This document shows positions 1 through 9,441 of a DNA stretch of 38,273 nt, piece by piece. A program made the translations under genes and the position numbers. How positions within the stretch are numbered: the first letter of the stretch is position 1; every line of letters starts with the position of its first letter. This stretch comes from an uncultured Bacteroides sp. (GTDB taxonomy: Bacteria > Bacteroidota > Bacteroidia > Bacteroidales > Bacteroidaceae), in the NCBI GenBank assembly GCA_947074205.1, contig CAMTOQ010000028.1, positions 1-38,273 on the forward strand, given 5' to 3'. The notes under the pieces were generated by a model, which saw only the letters and a list, made by a program, of their open reading frames with translations, searched no databases and was not told where the DNA came from.

Positions 1-303
1 CCATGATGCAAAGGTAAGGTTTTTAATTTACTCCCCATGGTTTATCGGGTGAGCCCATGTTTCTCTCAATTTCCTATCTTTCTATTTCCCAATCACTACT
101 TCTGTGCCCCTGCTTCTGATGAACTCGCTCTATCTATCGGCTTAGTCGCTCTTTTACGTACTTGTAGTACATATTCTGGCATACAGCTTACTAGCGGGCA
201 TCTTATAGAATACTTACCCGCAAATATGTTGTATGTTAGTTTCGTGTGCTAATAAATATATGACTAGGAAGTTAGATTAGGGGAAATTGATTCTCTATTT
301 GCT
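1..303. other. Left-edge region without a supported gene
   Basis: I find no convincing gene here. A 71-codon plus-strand frame (37-252) and a 28-codon minus-strand frame read as low-complexity or random protein with no family resemblance. The stretch holds a 13-base palindrome GTACT-TGT-AGTAC at 158-170. It also holds a possible leftward -7 box at its far left. It is probably the spacer between ispE and a leftward gene outside the window. Confidence 0.5.
9..16 (-). promoter_or_regulatory. Possible leftward Bacteroidetes -7 box
   Basis: The minus strand reads TACCTTTG, then C, matching TAnnTTTG. No clear -33 TTTG lies about 20 bases upstream. If real, it serves a gene beyond the left edge. 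Confidence 0.3.
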
Positions 304-1125
304 TCATAGCTTTGAGGTAAAGACAAATGCAGAATTAATATCTAAAGTGGGAAGTTCGGCTACTTTATCAAAGATTCCGAAAATTGAAGAACCTGAACCA
401 CTCATAGCAGCATAAATGGCACCTTGGTTATATAGTTCGTTTTTGATATCTGTTAGAATAGGGTGTTGCTTAAATACACTAATTTCAAAATCATTCACCA
501 TTAGCTCTTTCCATGTTTCAATGGGGAGCGTTGCAGTCTCTCTTAAATCGTGCATTGGAGTTTGAGGCTTGATATAAGCGAAGGCATCTTTGGTGGATAC
601 AAATACATTGGGTTTGATAAGATAAAGTTGATAGTCCTTTAAACTGATTGATATTGGTGAGAATATATTGCCAATTCCCTCTGCATATGTCGGTTTATTC
701 TCGATAAAGAACGCACAATCTGCGCCAAGACTAGCTGCATATTCTTCTAGCTTGTTTGTAGTAATCTCAAGTGAGAACTTTTTATTTAATAATTTAAGCA
801 TGAAGGCTGCATCTGCTGAGCCACCCCCAAGACCAGCTCCTGATGGTATATATTTGTGCAGATATATTTCTAATGGTGGCAGGGAGTAAATGCTATCAAG
901 AAGTTTATATGCTTTGATAACGAGGTTTGTTTCCACATTCCCTTCTATTGTGTTTCCCGATTGATAAAGTTTATATTTATCATTAGAATTTTTTGCCTCA
1001 TGAACTTCTAATGCATCTTCTAAGGGGATAGGGTAGAATATAGTTTCTAGATTGTGATAGCCATCGCTACGCTTTGAGGTTATATTCAATCCGAGGTTAA
1101 TTTTGGCATTGGGAAACATTATCAT
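304..1125 (-). CDS. ispE: 4-diphosphocytidyl-2-C-methyl-D-erythritol kinase
   Basis: This cytosolic GHMP kinase phosphorylates CDP-methylerythritol in the MEP route to isoprenoid precursors. The 273 residues are normal for the family. The N-terminal NAKINLGL motif supplies the expected lysine (K8). The ATP loop [14 protein letters not shown] lies at about 93-106. LGADCAFF near residue 136 carries the catalytic aspartate, and a late [11 protein letters not shown] matches GHMP motif 3. The reading starts at MIMF; the second Met, two codons on, is equally possible because no Shine-Dalgarno sequence decides. The gene is transcribed alone, divergent from the HAD gene, with a -7 box about 40 bases upstream. 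Confidence 0.95.
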   Translation of the reverse strand: MIMFPNAKINLGLNITSKRSDGYHNLETIFYPIPLEDALEVHEAKNSNDKYKLYQSGNTIEGNVETNLVIKAYKLLDSIYSLPPLEIYLHKYIPSGAGLGGGSADAAFMLKLLNKKFSLEITTNKLEEYAASLGADCAFFIENKPTYAEGIGNIFSPISISLKDYQLYLIKPNVFVSTKDAFAYIKPQTPMHDLRETATLPIETWKELMVNDFEISVFKQHPILTDIKNELYNQGAIYAAMSGSGSSIFGIFDKVAELPTLDINSAFVFTSKL

Positions 1126-1164
1126 ATTCGTATCTTTTTAAAGCTATTCTGTTTTATTTGATTA

Positions 1165-1172
1165 CAAAATTA
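1165..1172 (-). promoter_or_regulatory. Candidate promoter -7 box for ispE
   Basis: The minus strand reads TAATTTTG, an exact TAnnTTTG match 40 bases before the ispE start. No good -33 element was seen. Confidence 0.5.
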
Positions 1173-1358
1173 ATAAAAGAATTAGCTCTATTATTTATTC
1201 ACCTTCCAATTATTACATTTATACACTTCATTCATGTTTCAAATATATTCATTGATTATATCTGTAATCTCTTTATGAGTAATAATATTCCCTAAAACCT
1301 TGTTGTTTTTGCTGATTATTACAACCTTTGTACTCGATTATTTTAGAATATAAGTTTT

Positions 1359-2009
1359 ATGAAAAGATTGAGCGCAGTCGCCGCACTATTTGATTTCGAT
1401 GGTGTGGTGATGGATACAGAACCACAATACACAATTTTTTGGAACGAACAAGGATTGAAATATTTAGGTAAGGATAACTTCGGAGCAACTATTAAAGGAC
1501 AAACCCTAACTCAGATATACGAAGCAAACTTCACGGGAGATTTAGTGGAAGTACGTCAGCAGATTACAACTGATCTCAACCAATATGAGAAACAGATGAC
1601 TTACGAGTATTTGCCTGGAATTCAGCGTTATCTTAAAGAGTTGCGTGATAATGGGGTTGGGATTGCACTTGTTACTAGCTCTAATATAGAGAAGATGCAA
1701 AACATATACAATGCATATCCTGATTTTAAGAGTCAATTTGATCATATTCTCACTGGGGAAATGTTTCAGAACTCAAAGCCGCATCCTGAATGTTTCCTAC
1801 TTGGCATGAAACTTATTGGTGCGGAAGCTGCGAATAGTTTTGTTTTCGAAGATTCTTTTCATGGTTTACAAGCAGGAAGAGCTTCCGGTGCTACAGTTAT
1901 TGGCCTGGCAACGACCAATAGCCGAGATGCAATAGCAGATAAAGCCGATTTTACTATCGATGACTTTACAGATATGCATGCCGCTAATATAGATTCGCTT
2001 CGTCGATAG
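1359..2009 (+). CDS. HAD-superfamily hydrolase, beta-phosphoglucomutase-like
   Basis: This is a HAD phosphatase or phosphosugar mutase of the beta-PGM/DhaP-like subgroup, 216 residues. Motif I is LFDFDGVVMDTE, with the nucleophile D12 and acid/base D14. The TSS of VTSSN is motif II, the SKPHPE lysine is motif III, and FEDSFHGLQAG is the acidic motif IV. A helical C1 cap lies between motifs I and II. The substrate cannot be read from sequence: similar proteins hydrolyse sugar phosphates, phosphoglycolate or 2-deoxyglucose-6-phosphate. It stands alone, divergent from ispE. A loose promoter (TTG, then AACCTTTG at 1323-1330) may drive it. Confidence 0.85.
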   Translation: MKRLSAVAALFDFDGVVMDTEPQYTIFWNEQGLKYLGKDNFGATIKGQTLTQIYEANFTGDLVEVRQQITTDLNQYEKQMTYEYLPGIQRYLKELRDNGVGIALVTSSNIEKMQNIYNAYPDFKSQFDHILTGEMFQNSKPHPECFLLGMKLIGAEAANSFVFEDSFHGLQAGRASGATVIGLATTNSRDAIADKADFTIDDFTDMHAANIDSLRR

Positions 2010-2176
2010 ACTGATAGTATTCACAGGGTATTCCTCTCATTTATTAAATTTTCTATCATTGGGCTGTGCGATAGAGCATATAAAGATAAATCAATAATTA
2101 TAGTGAAAATTACAAATAGAACTGGCATTCGATGTTTTAATATTTTAAAAATCAGTGTTATACGATCTATTTGTTA

Positions 2177-2184
2177 TAATTTTG
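2177..2184 (+). promoter_or_regulatory. Candidate promoter -7 box for panB
   Basis: TAATTTTG followed by C matches TAnnTTTG, 31 bases before the panB ATG. The -33 region is weak. Confidence 0.55.
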
Positions 2185-2215
2185 CGTTTTAATTTCAATT
2201 AAACTAACAATAGGT

Positions 2216-3037
2216 ATGACTGGTTATATATCAGACGATAAAAGAAAAGTAACGACTCATCGTCTCATTGAGATGAAAGAGAGAGGTGAGAAGATCTCGA
2301 TGCTCACTGCTTATGACTATACAATGGCACAGATTGTAGATGGTGCTGGCATTGATGTAATATTGGTTGGCGACTCAGCATCTAACGTGATGGCTGGTAA
2401 TGTGACAACTCTCCCAATTACTCTCGATCAAATGATTTATCATGGTAAATCAGTGGTACGTGGAGTGAAACGTGCTATGGTAGTAGTAGATATGCCTTTT
2501 GGCTCGTACCAAGGTAATGAGATGGAAGGTTTAGCTTCTGCTATTCGTATCATGAAGGAAAGCCATGCAGATGCGTTGAAGTTAGAGGGTGGTGAAGAAA
2601 TAATCGATACTGTAAAACGTATTTTGAGCGCAGGTATTCCTGTAATGGGGCATCTAGGACTAATGCCACAATCTATCAATAAATATGGCACTTACACAGT
2701 TCGTGCCAAAGATGATGCAGAAGCAGAAAAGCTAATTAAAGATGCTCATCTTTTGCAAGAGGCTGGATGCTTTGCTTTAGTACTCGAGAAAATTCCTGCT
2801 TCTTTGGCTGCACGTGTAGCAAGCGAACTTACCATTCCTGTTATTGGTATTGGCGCAGGTGGTGCTGTAGATGGTCAAGTATTGGTTGTACAAGACATGT
2901 TAGGTATGAACAATGGCTTCCGTCCACGTTTCCTTCGTCGTTATGCCGACCTGAATACAGTTATGACCGATGCAATCAGTAGTTATGTATCTGATGTGAA
3001 GAATTGTTTCTTCCCTAATGAGAAAGAACAGTATTAA
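2216..3037 (+). CDS. panB: 3-methyl-2-oxobutanoate hydroxymethyltransferase
   Basis: PanB transfers a hydroxymethyl group from methylene-tetrahydrofolate to 2-ketoisovalerate, giving ketopantoate, the first committed step of pantothenate and CoA synthesis. The 273 residues are normal. Visible family motifs are [23 protein letters not shown] (metal-binding aspartate), [23 protein letters not shown] (catalytic glutamate) and [10 protein letters not shown]. The gene begins a two-gene unit: the MFS gene starts nine bases after its stop. No panC or panD is adjacent. Confidence 0.96.
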   Translation: MTGYISDDKRKVTTHRLIEMKERGEKISMLTAYDYTMAQIVDGAGIDVILVGDSASNVMAGNVTTLPITLDQMIYHGKSVVRGVKRAMVVVDMPFGSYQGNEMEGLASAIRIMKESHADALKLEGGEEIIDTVKRILSAGIPVMGHLGLMPQSINKYGTYTVRAKDDAEAEKLIKDAHLLQEAGCFALVLEKIPASLAARVASELTIPVIGIGAGGAVDGQVLVVQDMLGMNNGFRPRFLRRYADLNTVMTDAISSYVSDVKNCFFPNEKEQY

Positions 3038-3046
3038 GAAATATCT

Positions 3047-4201
3047 ATGCCTAATAAATCGAGCTGCATTCATTTTATGAAAGTGTGTATAGCTAACTTT
3101 CTTTTCTTTGCATCACTTTATATGCTTTTTCCGGTTTCGGCTCTGGAAATGGCCAATCGATTACATCTACCTGTTTCACAAACCGGATTAATGTTCCTGA
3201 TGTGTACATTGGGGATGTTTATAATAGGTCCATTTCATGCTTATCTGGTTGACGCTTTTAAAAGGACAAGGGTGTGCATATTGGCTTTTTTAGGCATGTT
3301 AATAACTACATTTGGATACTATTTTGTAGATACATATCCGCAACTAATGGCTCTTTGCACATTGCAAGGAGCCTTTGTTGGGATGGGTACTGTGGCGTCA
3401 ATTACTCTTGCCATTGATACTATCCCTTCAGAAATGAGAAGTAATGGCAATGTATATTTCTCATGGGTCTTGCGTATTGCCATGTACTTGGGTGCTGCTT
3501 TGGGAGTATGGCTTTATCAATGGTATAGTTATGATAAGCTGCTACTTATTTCGATTGTTGTAGGTTCGTTGGGCTTGTTTTTTGCTGCCCAACTCTATGT
3601 CCCCTTCAGAGCACCTATGGTGAATTGTTTATGTTCAACAGACCGCTTTATCCTTCTACGAGGCTGGTTACCAGCGCTTAATCTAATGGCAATTGCTTTT
3701 GTTCCTGGGTTGTTGATGCCCGTCTTTCATCATCATTCATGTAACATCGAACTTCTCGGGATTGACTTTCCATTCTATACTTTTGTAACTGTAGGTTTTG
3801 CGTTAGCGTTATTCATCTTCCGATTATGCTTTAATAAAGATAAGTCGTATATGTCTGTTACGACAGGTCTGATAGTGATGTTAATGTCGCTACTGCTGTT
3901 CGATAGGATCCCTGATTATATTCCTCCCTTTTTATTGGGTTTGGGACTAGGGTTAGTTAGTCCTGAGTTTCTACTGATATTCATAAAACTCTCGCAGCAT
4001 TGTCAGCGTGGGACGGTGTTGACCACACACTTTCTGGCTTGGCAAGTAGGTATAACAAGCGGTATAGCTACTACTTGTTATTTATTCGATTTTGGTACTC
4101 TGTCGATGGCCTTAACCTGGGGTAGAATCGCTATTGTGGCTTCTCTTCTTTTCTATTTGTTGGTGACTTATCAATACTTTAAGCGTATGCGTCTTCGATA
4201 A
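3047..4201 (+). CDS. MFS transporter of unknown substrate
   Basis: The 384 residues form about twelve hydrophobic segments with very short loops, as in the major facilitator superfamily. The loop after helix 2 contains GPFHAYLVDAFKRTR, a degenerate MFS motif A (G-x3-D-x3-R). A central charged loop near residue 190 divides the halves. Placement nine bases after panB suggests co-transcription, so a pantothenate-related solute is conceivable, but nothing in the protein shows it. The stop codon lies inside a hairpin shared with the convergent glycosidase gene. Confidence 0.8.
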   Translation: MPNKSSCIHFMKVCIANFLFFASLYMLFPVSALEMANRLHLPVSQTGLMFLMCTLGMFIIGPFHAYLVDAFKRTRVCILAFLGMLITTFGYYFVDTYPQLMALCTLQGAFVGMGTVASITLAIDTIPSEMRSNGNVYFSWVLRIAMYLGAALGVWLYQWYSYDKLLLISIVVGSLGLFFAAQLYVPFRAPMVNCLCSTDRFILLRGWLPALNLMAIAFVPGLLMPVFHHHSCNIELLGIDFPFYTFVTVGFALALFIFRLCFNKDKSYMSVTTGLIVMLMSLLLFDRIPDYIPPFLLGLGLGLVSPEFLLIFIKLSQHCQRGTVLTTHFLAWQVGITSGIATTCYLFDFGTLSMALTWGRIAIVASLLFYLLVTYQYFKRMRLR

Positions 4202-4215
4202 TATATATCGAAGAC
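4191..4215. terminator. Bidirectional hairpin between MFS and GH95 genes
   Basis: GTCTTCGATA (4191-4200) pairs perfectly with TATCGAAGAC (4206-4215) around a five-base loop. It overlaps the MFS stop and sits 14 bases past the glycosidase stop. Flanking T-runs are poor, so termination efficiency is uncertain. Confidence 0.5.
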
Positions 4216-4228
4216 AATCAAAATACGT

Positions 4229-6670
4229 TTATTCTTTACTAAAGACTACTTTGGTCTTTTCTCCTTTATTAAGTTGCAGGTCGACAATTTCTTCCTTACT
4301 AACTACAGCTCTGTCAAGGTAATCTATAACTACTGTTCCTAGTGTGTTTTTTAGATGGAAAGTGCCGGTTTCATCTGGTTGTATGAGTAGCTCGGAGGGC
4401 ACTCCATCTTCCCATACTAAATCAACAGTGGCGCCACCACGTACACGAAATCCTTTTAACTTGCCGCTAGTCCATGAACTAGGTAAAGCCGGTAAGACCT
4501 CTATATACCCATTTTGACTTTGTATTACCATTTCACTAATGCCTGCAGTACCTCCCCAGTTACCATCAATTTGGAAAGGTGGATGTGAACAGAATAGGTT
4601 AGGGAAAGTTCCACTCGTATGTTGATAGGGATTAGTGGGTAGATAGGCCGGAGAGAGTAAGCTCTTGAACAGTTTATAAGCTCTATCACCATCGCCTAAG
4701 CGTGCCCAGAAGTTAATTTTCCATGCTCGACTCCACCCAGTTCCTTCGTCACCACGTCTGTTGAGTGTTTCTTTACAAGCCTCTGCAAGTTGAGGTGTTT
4801 TCGATGTAGATATTTGATTGCCTGGATGCAAACCATAGAGGTGTGAAACATGACGGTGGTGAGGATCTACCTCTTTATAATCTTTAAGCCACTCTTGTAG
4901 ATAGCCTTCTTCACTGATTAGCATTGGTGGCAGTTGCTTACACGCTTCCTGCAACGATTCTTGATACTCAGAATCGATACCTAGTATTTTTGATGTTTCT
5001 ATTACATTCTCGAACAGCTCTTTTATAATCTGTGTATCCATCGTTGGCCCCATGCAAACACTTGTTCGAGTTTTATCATCGCCTAAATAGAATTCATTTT
5101 CAGGCGAGGAGGAAGGTGCTGTTACCAAATACTTGGTTGCTGGATCGACAACCATAGTAGAGAGGAAAAACTCCGATGCGCCTTTCATAGTAGGATAGAT
5201 AGATGCCAAATATGTACTATCGTTATTATAAAGATAATGTTCCCATAGGTGTGCGCAAAGCCATGCGCCGCCGGTGTTAGTTGCACCCCATGATGGATGC
5301 TCTCCGGGTTCGGTGTACTGCCAAACATTGGTCATCATATGTGCTACCCAGCCTTTGGCTTCTTTCCCATAAAAAGCTTTTGCACTTCTTTCTCCACTTA
5401 TTACTAACCCTTTTGTTAGATCTATTAGTGGAAGATGTAACTCCGAAAGATTGGCAGGCTCGGCAGGCCAATGATTCATCTGAACATTGATATTGGTGTG
5501 ATAGTCTCCATTCCAGGGTGTGATGGTATCATTAGCCCACAAACCCTGGAGGTTGGGTGGGAGAGATCCTGGACGCGTGGAACTGATTAGTAAATAGCGT
5601 CCATAGTTATAATACAGTGCAGCAAGTGCAGGGTCATCTTCGCTTTGAAAGGCTAAGATACGTTCATCAGTGGGAAGATACATTGTTTGAGGATTGCCGG
5701 AGATATCTAGGTTGGCCCGTTGATATAACCCTTGATAAACAAACTCCTGTTCAGCAGCTATCTCATTTAAATCATCATCAATAATATCTTGAAGTATCCT
5801 TAAAGCTCTTTTTTTGTAATCTTCCTTTTCGAAAAAAGATGTAGCTGCCGAGACCACAATCCAAATATCATTCGCACCCTCTACTGTTATTTGGTGACCT
5901 TTGGTGATCTTATTTCCCTTCTCACCTGCAATAAACGCATCTGCGAAGGTGGCATACTCCACACCACTGACACCCTCCACACCACTATCTAGTGCACCCG
6001 TAAGCTCTAGAAGATGCTCAGAGTTAACAATTGCTTGTTGCTCCCCCTTTGGAGTTGGGCGGTTGATTGATACCGCTAAGCTGATACCATCAGGGTTGTC
6101 GGTTGTGATATTTACCAATAAAAGATCTCTTGCACGAGATGCAATATATCTTCGTTTATGCTGGTATTTACCTTCTGTGAAATCGGTATAACCTAAACTC
6201 GTTTGTAAATCAAGTCCACGTTCATAAGAATGTATAGAGGAAGAGTCACCATAAATATAGTTGATATCAAGATTAGCCAGCATTTGATATGCCCCATACG
6301 TTCCACCTTTCTCTGATTTCTTGGGTACGAAGCTAGAGTACATCAACTCTTGAGCCTCTTTGTTCTTGCCGTCAAATAGCAGTTGGCGAATTTGAGGCAA
6401 TGATTGAGCTGCATCAGGGTTACTATAGTCAGTCACGGATCCGCTCCACATACTAATTTCATTAAGGACTATTCGCTCCTGTATTATCCCACCATCGGGC
6501 ATCATTCCTAGACGACCGTTTCCAAGAGGTAGTGCTTCTACCCACTGCATTGCTGGAGTGGTATAGAAAAGGGATTGTGTGGGACTCTTGGTGTTGCTTT
6601 GCGAAGAAGAATCTGTAACTATAAATAATGAAAATGTGGTTAGTAAGATAGATTTAAAGATGTGTTTCAT
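4229..6670 (-). CDS. GH95-family glycoside hydrolase (alpha-L-fucosidase-like), exported
   Basis: GH95 enzymes are inverting exo-glycosidases, mostly alpha-1,2-L-fucosidases, with some alpha-L-galactosidases. The 813 residues begin with a signal peptide (about residues 1-23, ending SSSQ), so a periplasmic or surface location is likely. The hallmark ALPLGNGRLG occurs at 46-55. The NTNINVQMN segment carries the paired catalytic asparagines (N393, N395). SPENEF contains the likely acid E524, and IDGNWGGTAG contains D702, equivalent to the aspartate of Bifidobacterium AfcA. Fucose versus galactose specificity cannot be decided here. The gene follows dgkA by 26 bases with no SusC/SusD pair or other glycosidase nearby, so it is outside any polysaccharide utilisation locus in this window. 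Confidence 0.9.
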   Translation of the reverse strand: MKHIFKSILLTTFSLFIVTDSSSQSNTKSPTQSLFYTTPAMQWVEALPLGNGRLGMMPDGGIIQERIVLNEISMWSGSVTDYSNPDAAQSLPQIRQLLFDGKNKEAQELMYSSFVPKKSEKGGTYGAYQMLANLDINYIYGDSSSIHSYERGLDLQTSLGYTDFTEGKYQHKRRYIASRARDLLLVNITTDNPDGISLAVSINRPTPKGEQQAIVNSEHLLELTGALDSGVEGVSGVEYATFADAFIAGEKGNKITKGHQITVEGANDIWIVVSAATSFFEKEDYKKRALRILQDIIDDDLNEIAAEQEFVYQGLYQRANLDISGNPQTMYLPTDERILAFQSEDDPALAALYYNYGRYLLISSTRPGSLPPNLQGLWANDTITPWNGDYHTNINVQMNHWPAEPANLSELHLPLIDLTKGLVISGERSAKAFYGKEAKGWVAHMMTNVWQYTEPGEHPSWGATNTGGAWLCAHLWEHYLYNNDSTYLASIYPTMKGASEFFLSTMVVDPATKYLVTAPSSSPENEFYLGDDKTRTSVCMGPTMDTQIIKELFENVIETSKILGIDSEYQESLQEACKQLPPMLISEEGYLQEWLKDYKEVDPHHRHVSHLYGLHPGNQISTSKTPQLAEACKETLNRRGDEGTGWSRAWKINFWARLGDGDRAYKLFKSLLSPAYLPTNPYQHTSGTFPNLFCSHPPFQIDGNWGGTAGISEMVIQSQNGYIEVLPALPSSWTSGKLKGFRVRGGATVDLVWEDGVPSELLIQPDETGTFHLKNTLGTVVIDYLDRAVVSKEEIVDLQLNKGEKTKVVFSKE

Positions 6671-6696
6671 AGATTAGAGGTGTTTTTGCTGTAAGT

Positions 6697-7074
6697 TTAG
6701 AAGAGAGCAAATATATAGGGAACGAAAATAATTAAACCAATGATACCGGCAACCACAGCGCAGATTAAGACGCTTCCGGCTGCCACATCTTTCACCCGGC
6801 CAATGGCCTCGTCCCATTCGGGCGAGACCACATTGCACAGGTATTCAATAGCTGTGTTGAACCCCTCAGCAGATAAAACTAATCCTATACAAAAGATTAC
6901 AGCTATCCATTCCATGCGATTAATGTCAAAGAAGAAACCAGCAAGGATTGTAACGATTGCTACTGCAATGTGTATCCAAGCATTCTGTTCTCGACTGACA
7001 AAGAACTTGATGCCACGTCCGGCATAATTAAAGCTTCTTATTCTCTTTTCAGGATCAAACTTGCTAATATTCAT
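6697..7074 (-). CDS. dgkA: Diacylglycerol/undecaprenol kinase family membrane protein
   Basis: Small integral membrane lipid kinases of this family phosphorylate diacylglycerol or undecaprenol with ATP at the inner membrane. The 125 residues show an N-terminal amphipathic stretch (SFNYAGRGIKFF) and three hydrophobic helices (about 33-50, 53-70 and 98-122). The signature EGFNTAIEYLCN matches the family E-x2-NTAIE, and GRVKDVAAGSVL follows. Known relatives often have Asp where this protein has Asn of LCNVV. The gene sits 15 bases after relA and is probably co-transcribed with it. Which lipid it uses cannot be read from the sequence. Confidence 0.88.
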   Translation of the reverse strand: MNISKFDPEKRIRSFNYAGRGIKFFVSREQNAWIHIAVAIVTILAGFFFDINRMEWIAVIFCIGLVLSAEGFNTAIEYLCNVVSPEWDEAIGRVKDVAAGSVLICAVVAGIIGLIIFVPYIFALF

Positions 7075-7089
7075 GGTGAAATTATATGT

Positions 7090-9312
7090 TTAGTTTCTGC
7101 TAACTTGCTTAACTCCCTTTACTGTACGGAGTTTTTTTATCAACGCTTCGAGTCGGCCAGTATCGCCCACCATAATTGTGAGTGTACCGGAGAATAGTCC
7201 ATCATGCGAATCAATGCCAATAGAACGAAGCATAATATTATTTTCTTTCGATATAATCGAAGTAATATTTGTTACAATACCAATATCATCGTGTCCCACT
7301 ACGCGTAGAGTGATAGGATATTGACGTCCTTGTGACTTTCCTGCCCATCGTGCTTTCACAAATCGATAGCCAAAGCGTTGGCGCATCTGCGCAGCATTAG
7401 GACAGTCATTACGGTGTATTTTTATACCTCCTGATACAGACACAAAACCAAACACATCATCGCCGTAGATAGGGTTACAGCATTTTGCAAGTGTGAAATC
7501 TATACCTTTCAGGTTTTGGTCAATAACAAGAACATCCTCTTTTGATGTTTTAGTTTCATCAATTGCTTGCGGTTGTAAGTTGTAACCTTCTGCACTGCGA
7601 TATTGCAACTCATCATGCGGGTCATTGTCACGCTTCTGCTGTTCAGTATATTTGTCTAATAGTTCGTTGATATCAATAAAACCATCTGCGATAGCTTGAT
7701 AAAACTGTGTTACTACCTTATAACCAAGACGTTTGATTAAGCGCATCATTGTACCCTCATCATAGTCTAGTTTACGGTTTTTAAATTTACGTTCAAGGGT
7801 CTCTTTTGCAAACTCAAATTGACGTGCAGCTGTCTCCTTTAGCATCTGCTTGATTTTTGTACGTGCTTTTGAGGTAGTGACAATATTCAGCCAATCTTGC
7901 TTCGGCGTCTGAGTATTAGAAGTCATAATCTCTACCTGATCACCGCTTGCCAATTTGTATTTCAATTGCACATTCTTGCCATTAACCTTAGCGCCAATAC
8001 ACTTACTGCCCAACTTTGAATGGATATGAAATGCGAAGTCTAGCACTGTGGCACCTTTGGGTAGTTTGAACAGATCTCCTTTAGGTGTAAATACAAACAC
8101 CTCATCTTCGTACAGGTCCATTTTGAATTGATCCATCACCTGCAAAGAATCACTATCTGAGTTCTCTAAAGCCTCGCGAACAGATGTTAGCCATTCGTCC
8201 AATCCACTTTCACCTTTAACACCTTTGTATCTCCAATGAGCAGCTAATCCACGTTCGGCAATCTCGTCCATACGTCGTGTTCTAATTTGAACCTCCACCC
8301 ATTTACCTTCGGGTCCCATCACTGTGATATGAAGCGATTCATAGCCATTACTTTTAGGAATAGAAAGCCAGTCGCGAAGCCGCTTAGGATTAGGTTGATA
8401 CATATCTGTAACGATAGAGTAGGCCTGCCAACACTCTTGCTTCTCCTTTTCAGAGTCAGAATCAAGAATGATGCGAATAGCAAATAAGTCATAGATTCCG
8501 TCGAATGGAGTCTTTTGCTTTTGTATCTTGTTCCAAATAGAGTGAATCGATTTGGTTCGTCCTTTAATTTCAAACTTCAATCCAGCTTCTTCTACTTTCT
8601 TCTTTATTGGAGCAATGAAAGCAGCAATGTAGCGATCACGAGAGGCCTTTGTCTCGTTGAGTTTCTCTTTAATTGAAGTGTATACTTCGCGGTTGGAATA
8701 CTTTAATGATAAGTCTTCCAACTCTGATTTTAGTTTATAAAGTCCAAGCTTGTGAGCAAGTGGAGCATATAGATAAGCTGCTTCATTTGCTACTTTAATG
8801 CGGTCTTCTTCATTGTCGGTTTGTCTAATTTGACGCATTAAGTTGACGCGGTCTGCAATCATTATAAGGATGACACGCATGTCTTCGGCAAATGAGAGCA
8901 GAAGATTGCGAAAATTTTCCGATTCTATAGCCGGACTTTTAGTATAGAGCTCGTTAGTTTTTACTAAGCCTTTGATGATAGTTTCTACCTCCTCGCCAAA
9001 CTCCTTTCGAACTTGATCTATAGGTATTATATCGGTTTTAACAAGCTCGTGAAGCATAATACCCACGAGGCAAGCACCTTTCATGCCAATCTCCTCAGAT
9101 ACAATCAAAGCCGTGTTTAAATCGCGAATAATGGGATTTATCCCAAAATTATTGCGTTTAAGTTTTTGCTCAACTGCACCCGCCGTGATATATTTTTTAA
9201 GTTTGCTAATATGCGTTTTTGTAATACTGTCGCCTGCCGACTGATATAGTTTTCTGTAAAGAATGCCTAGTTGAGTCTTTTCGGCTTGAGTAAAAAAAGT
9301 ATTTTCTACCAT
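7090..9312 (-). CDS. relA: RelA/SpoT-family (p)ppGpp synthetase with degenerate hydrolase domain
   Basis: This long RSH protein (740 residues) makes the alarmone (p)ppGpp. Its synthetase domain is intact: GRTKSIHSIWNK (251-262), YDLFAIR with D275, SNGYESLH and EVQIRT with E340. A basic RLRD (311-314) sits where bifunctional Rel has RxKD. The TGS domain begins near VFTPKGD (407) and a conserved CC element lies at 611-612. An ACT domain ends the protein. The N-terminal HD hydrolase domain has lost key residues: the first metal histidine appears as N59 (GINPI), the HD pair as H88-E89, and the EDT triad as KTD. The gene leads a unit with dgkA and GH95. Confidence 0.93.
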   Translation of the reverse strand: MVENTFFTQAEKTQLGILYRKLYQSAGDSITKTHISKLKKYITAGAVEQKLKRNNFGINPIIRDLNTALIVSEEIGMKGACLVGIMLHELVKTDIIPIDQVRKEFGEEVETIIKGLVKTNELYTKSPAIESENFRNLLLSFAEDMRVILIMIADRVNLMRQIRQTDNEEDRIKVANEAAYLYAPLAHKLGLYKLKSELEDLSLKYSNREVYTSIKEKLNETKASRDRYIAAFIAPIKKKVEEAGLKFEIKGRTKSIHSIWNKIQKQKTPFDGIYDLFAIRIILDSDSEKEKQECWQAYSIVTDMYQPNPKRLRDWLSIPKSNGYESLHITVMGPEGKWVEVQIRTRRMDEIAERGLAAHWRYKGVKGESGLDEWLTSVREALENSDSDSLQVMDQFKMDLYEDEVFVFTPKGDLFKLPKGATVLDFAFHIHSKLGSKCIGAKVNGKNVQLKYKLASGDQVEIMTSNTQTPKQDWLNIVTTSKARTKIKQMLKETAARQFEFAKETLERKFKNRKLDYDEGTMMRLIKRLGYKVVTQFYQAIADGFIDINELLDKYTEQQKRDNDPHDELQYRSAEGYNLQPQAIDETKTSKEDVLVIDQNLKGIDFTLAKCCNPIYGDDVFGFVSVSGGIKIHRNDCPNAAQMRQRFGYRFVKARWAGKSQGRQYPITLRVVGHDDIGIVTNITSIISKENNIMLRSIGIDSHDGLFSGTLTIMVGDTGRLEALIKKLRTVKGVKQVSRN

Positions 9313-9339
9313 TGATGTAAATGTTAATGTGAAACAGAG

Positions 9340-9368
9340 CGTGGTAAAAATAGTTTTTTATTACCACG
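9340..9368 (-). promoter_or_regulatory. Stem-loop in the relA leader
   Basis: CGTGGTAA (9340-9347) and TTACCACG (9361-9368) form a perfect eight-pair stem with a 13-base loop, 28 bases before the relA start. It would be transcribed from the -7 box at 9434-9441. A regulatory role is only inferred. Confidence 0.35.
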
Positions 9369-9433
9369 GAGGTAATCAGGTATTTAGTTTTCCCTGTTTT
9401 ATGAATTTGAGCTCTTCATGTCTCTCACTGATA

Positions 9434-9441
9434 CAAATATA
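9434..9441 (-). promoter_or_regulatory. Candidate promoter -7 box for relA
   Basis: The minus strand reads TATATTTG, an exact TAnnTTTG match, giving a leader of about 115 bases. The -33 element is unclear. Confidence 0.45.

Noticed and set aside
86..200. Short minus-strand frames (28 codons and fewer) read as a possible gene remnant
   Set aside because: Too short and without recognisable similarity; two competing frames overlap.
37..252. 71-codon plus-strand open frame
   Set aside because: No family resemblance, no promoter or ribosome site, and an implausible composition rich in Ser, Leu and Cys. Treated as chance.
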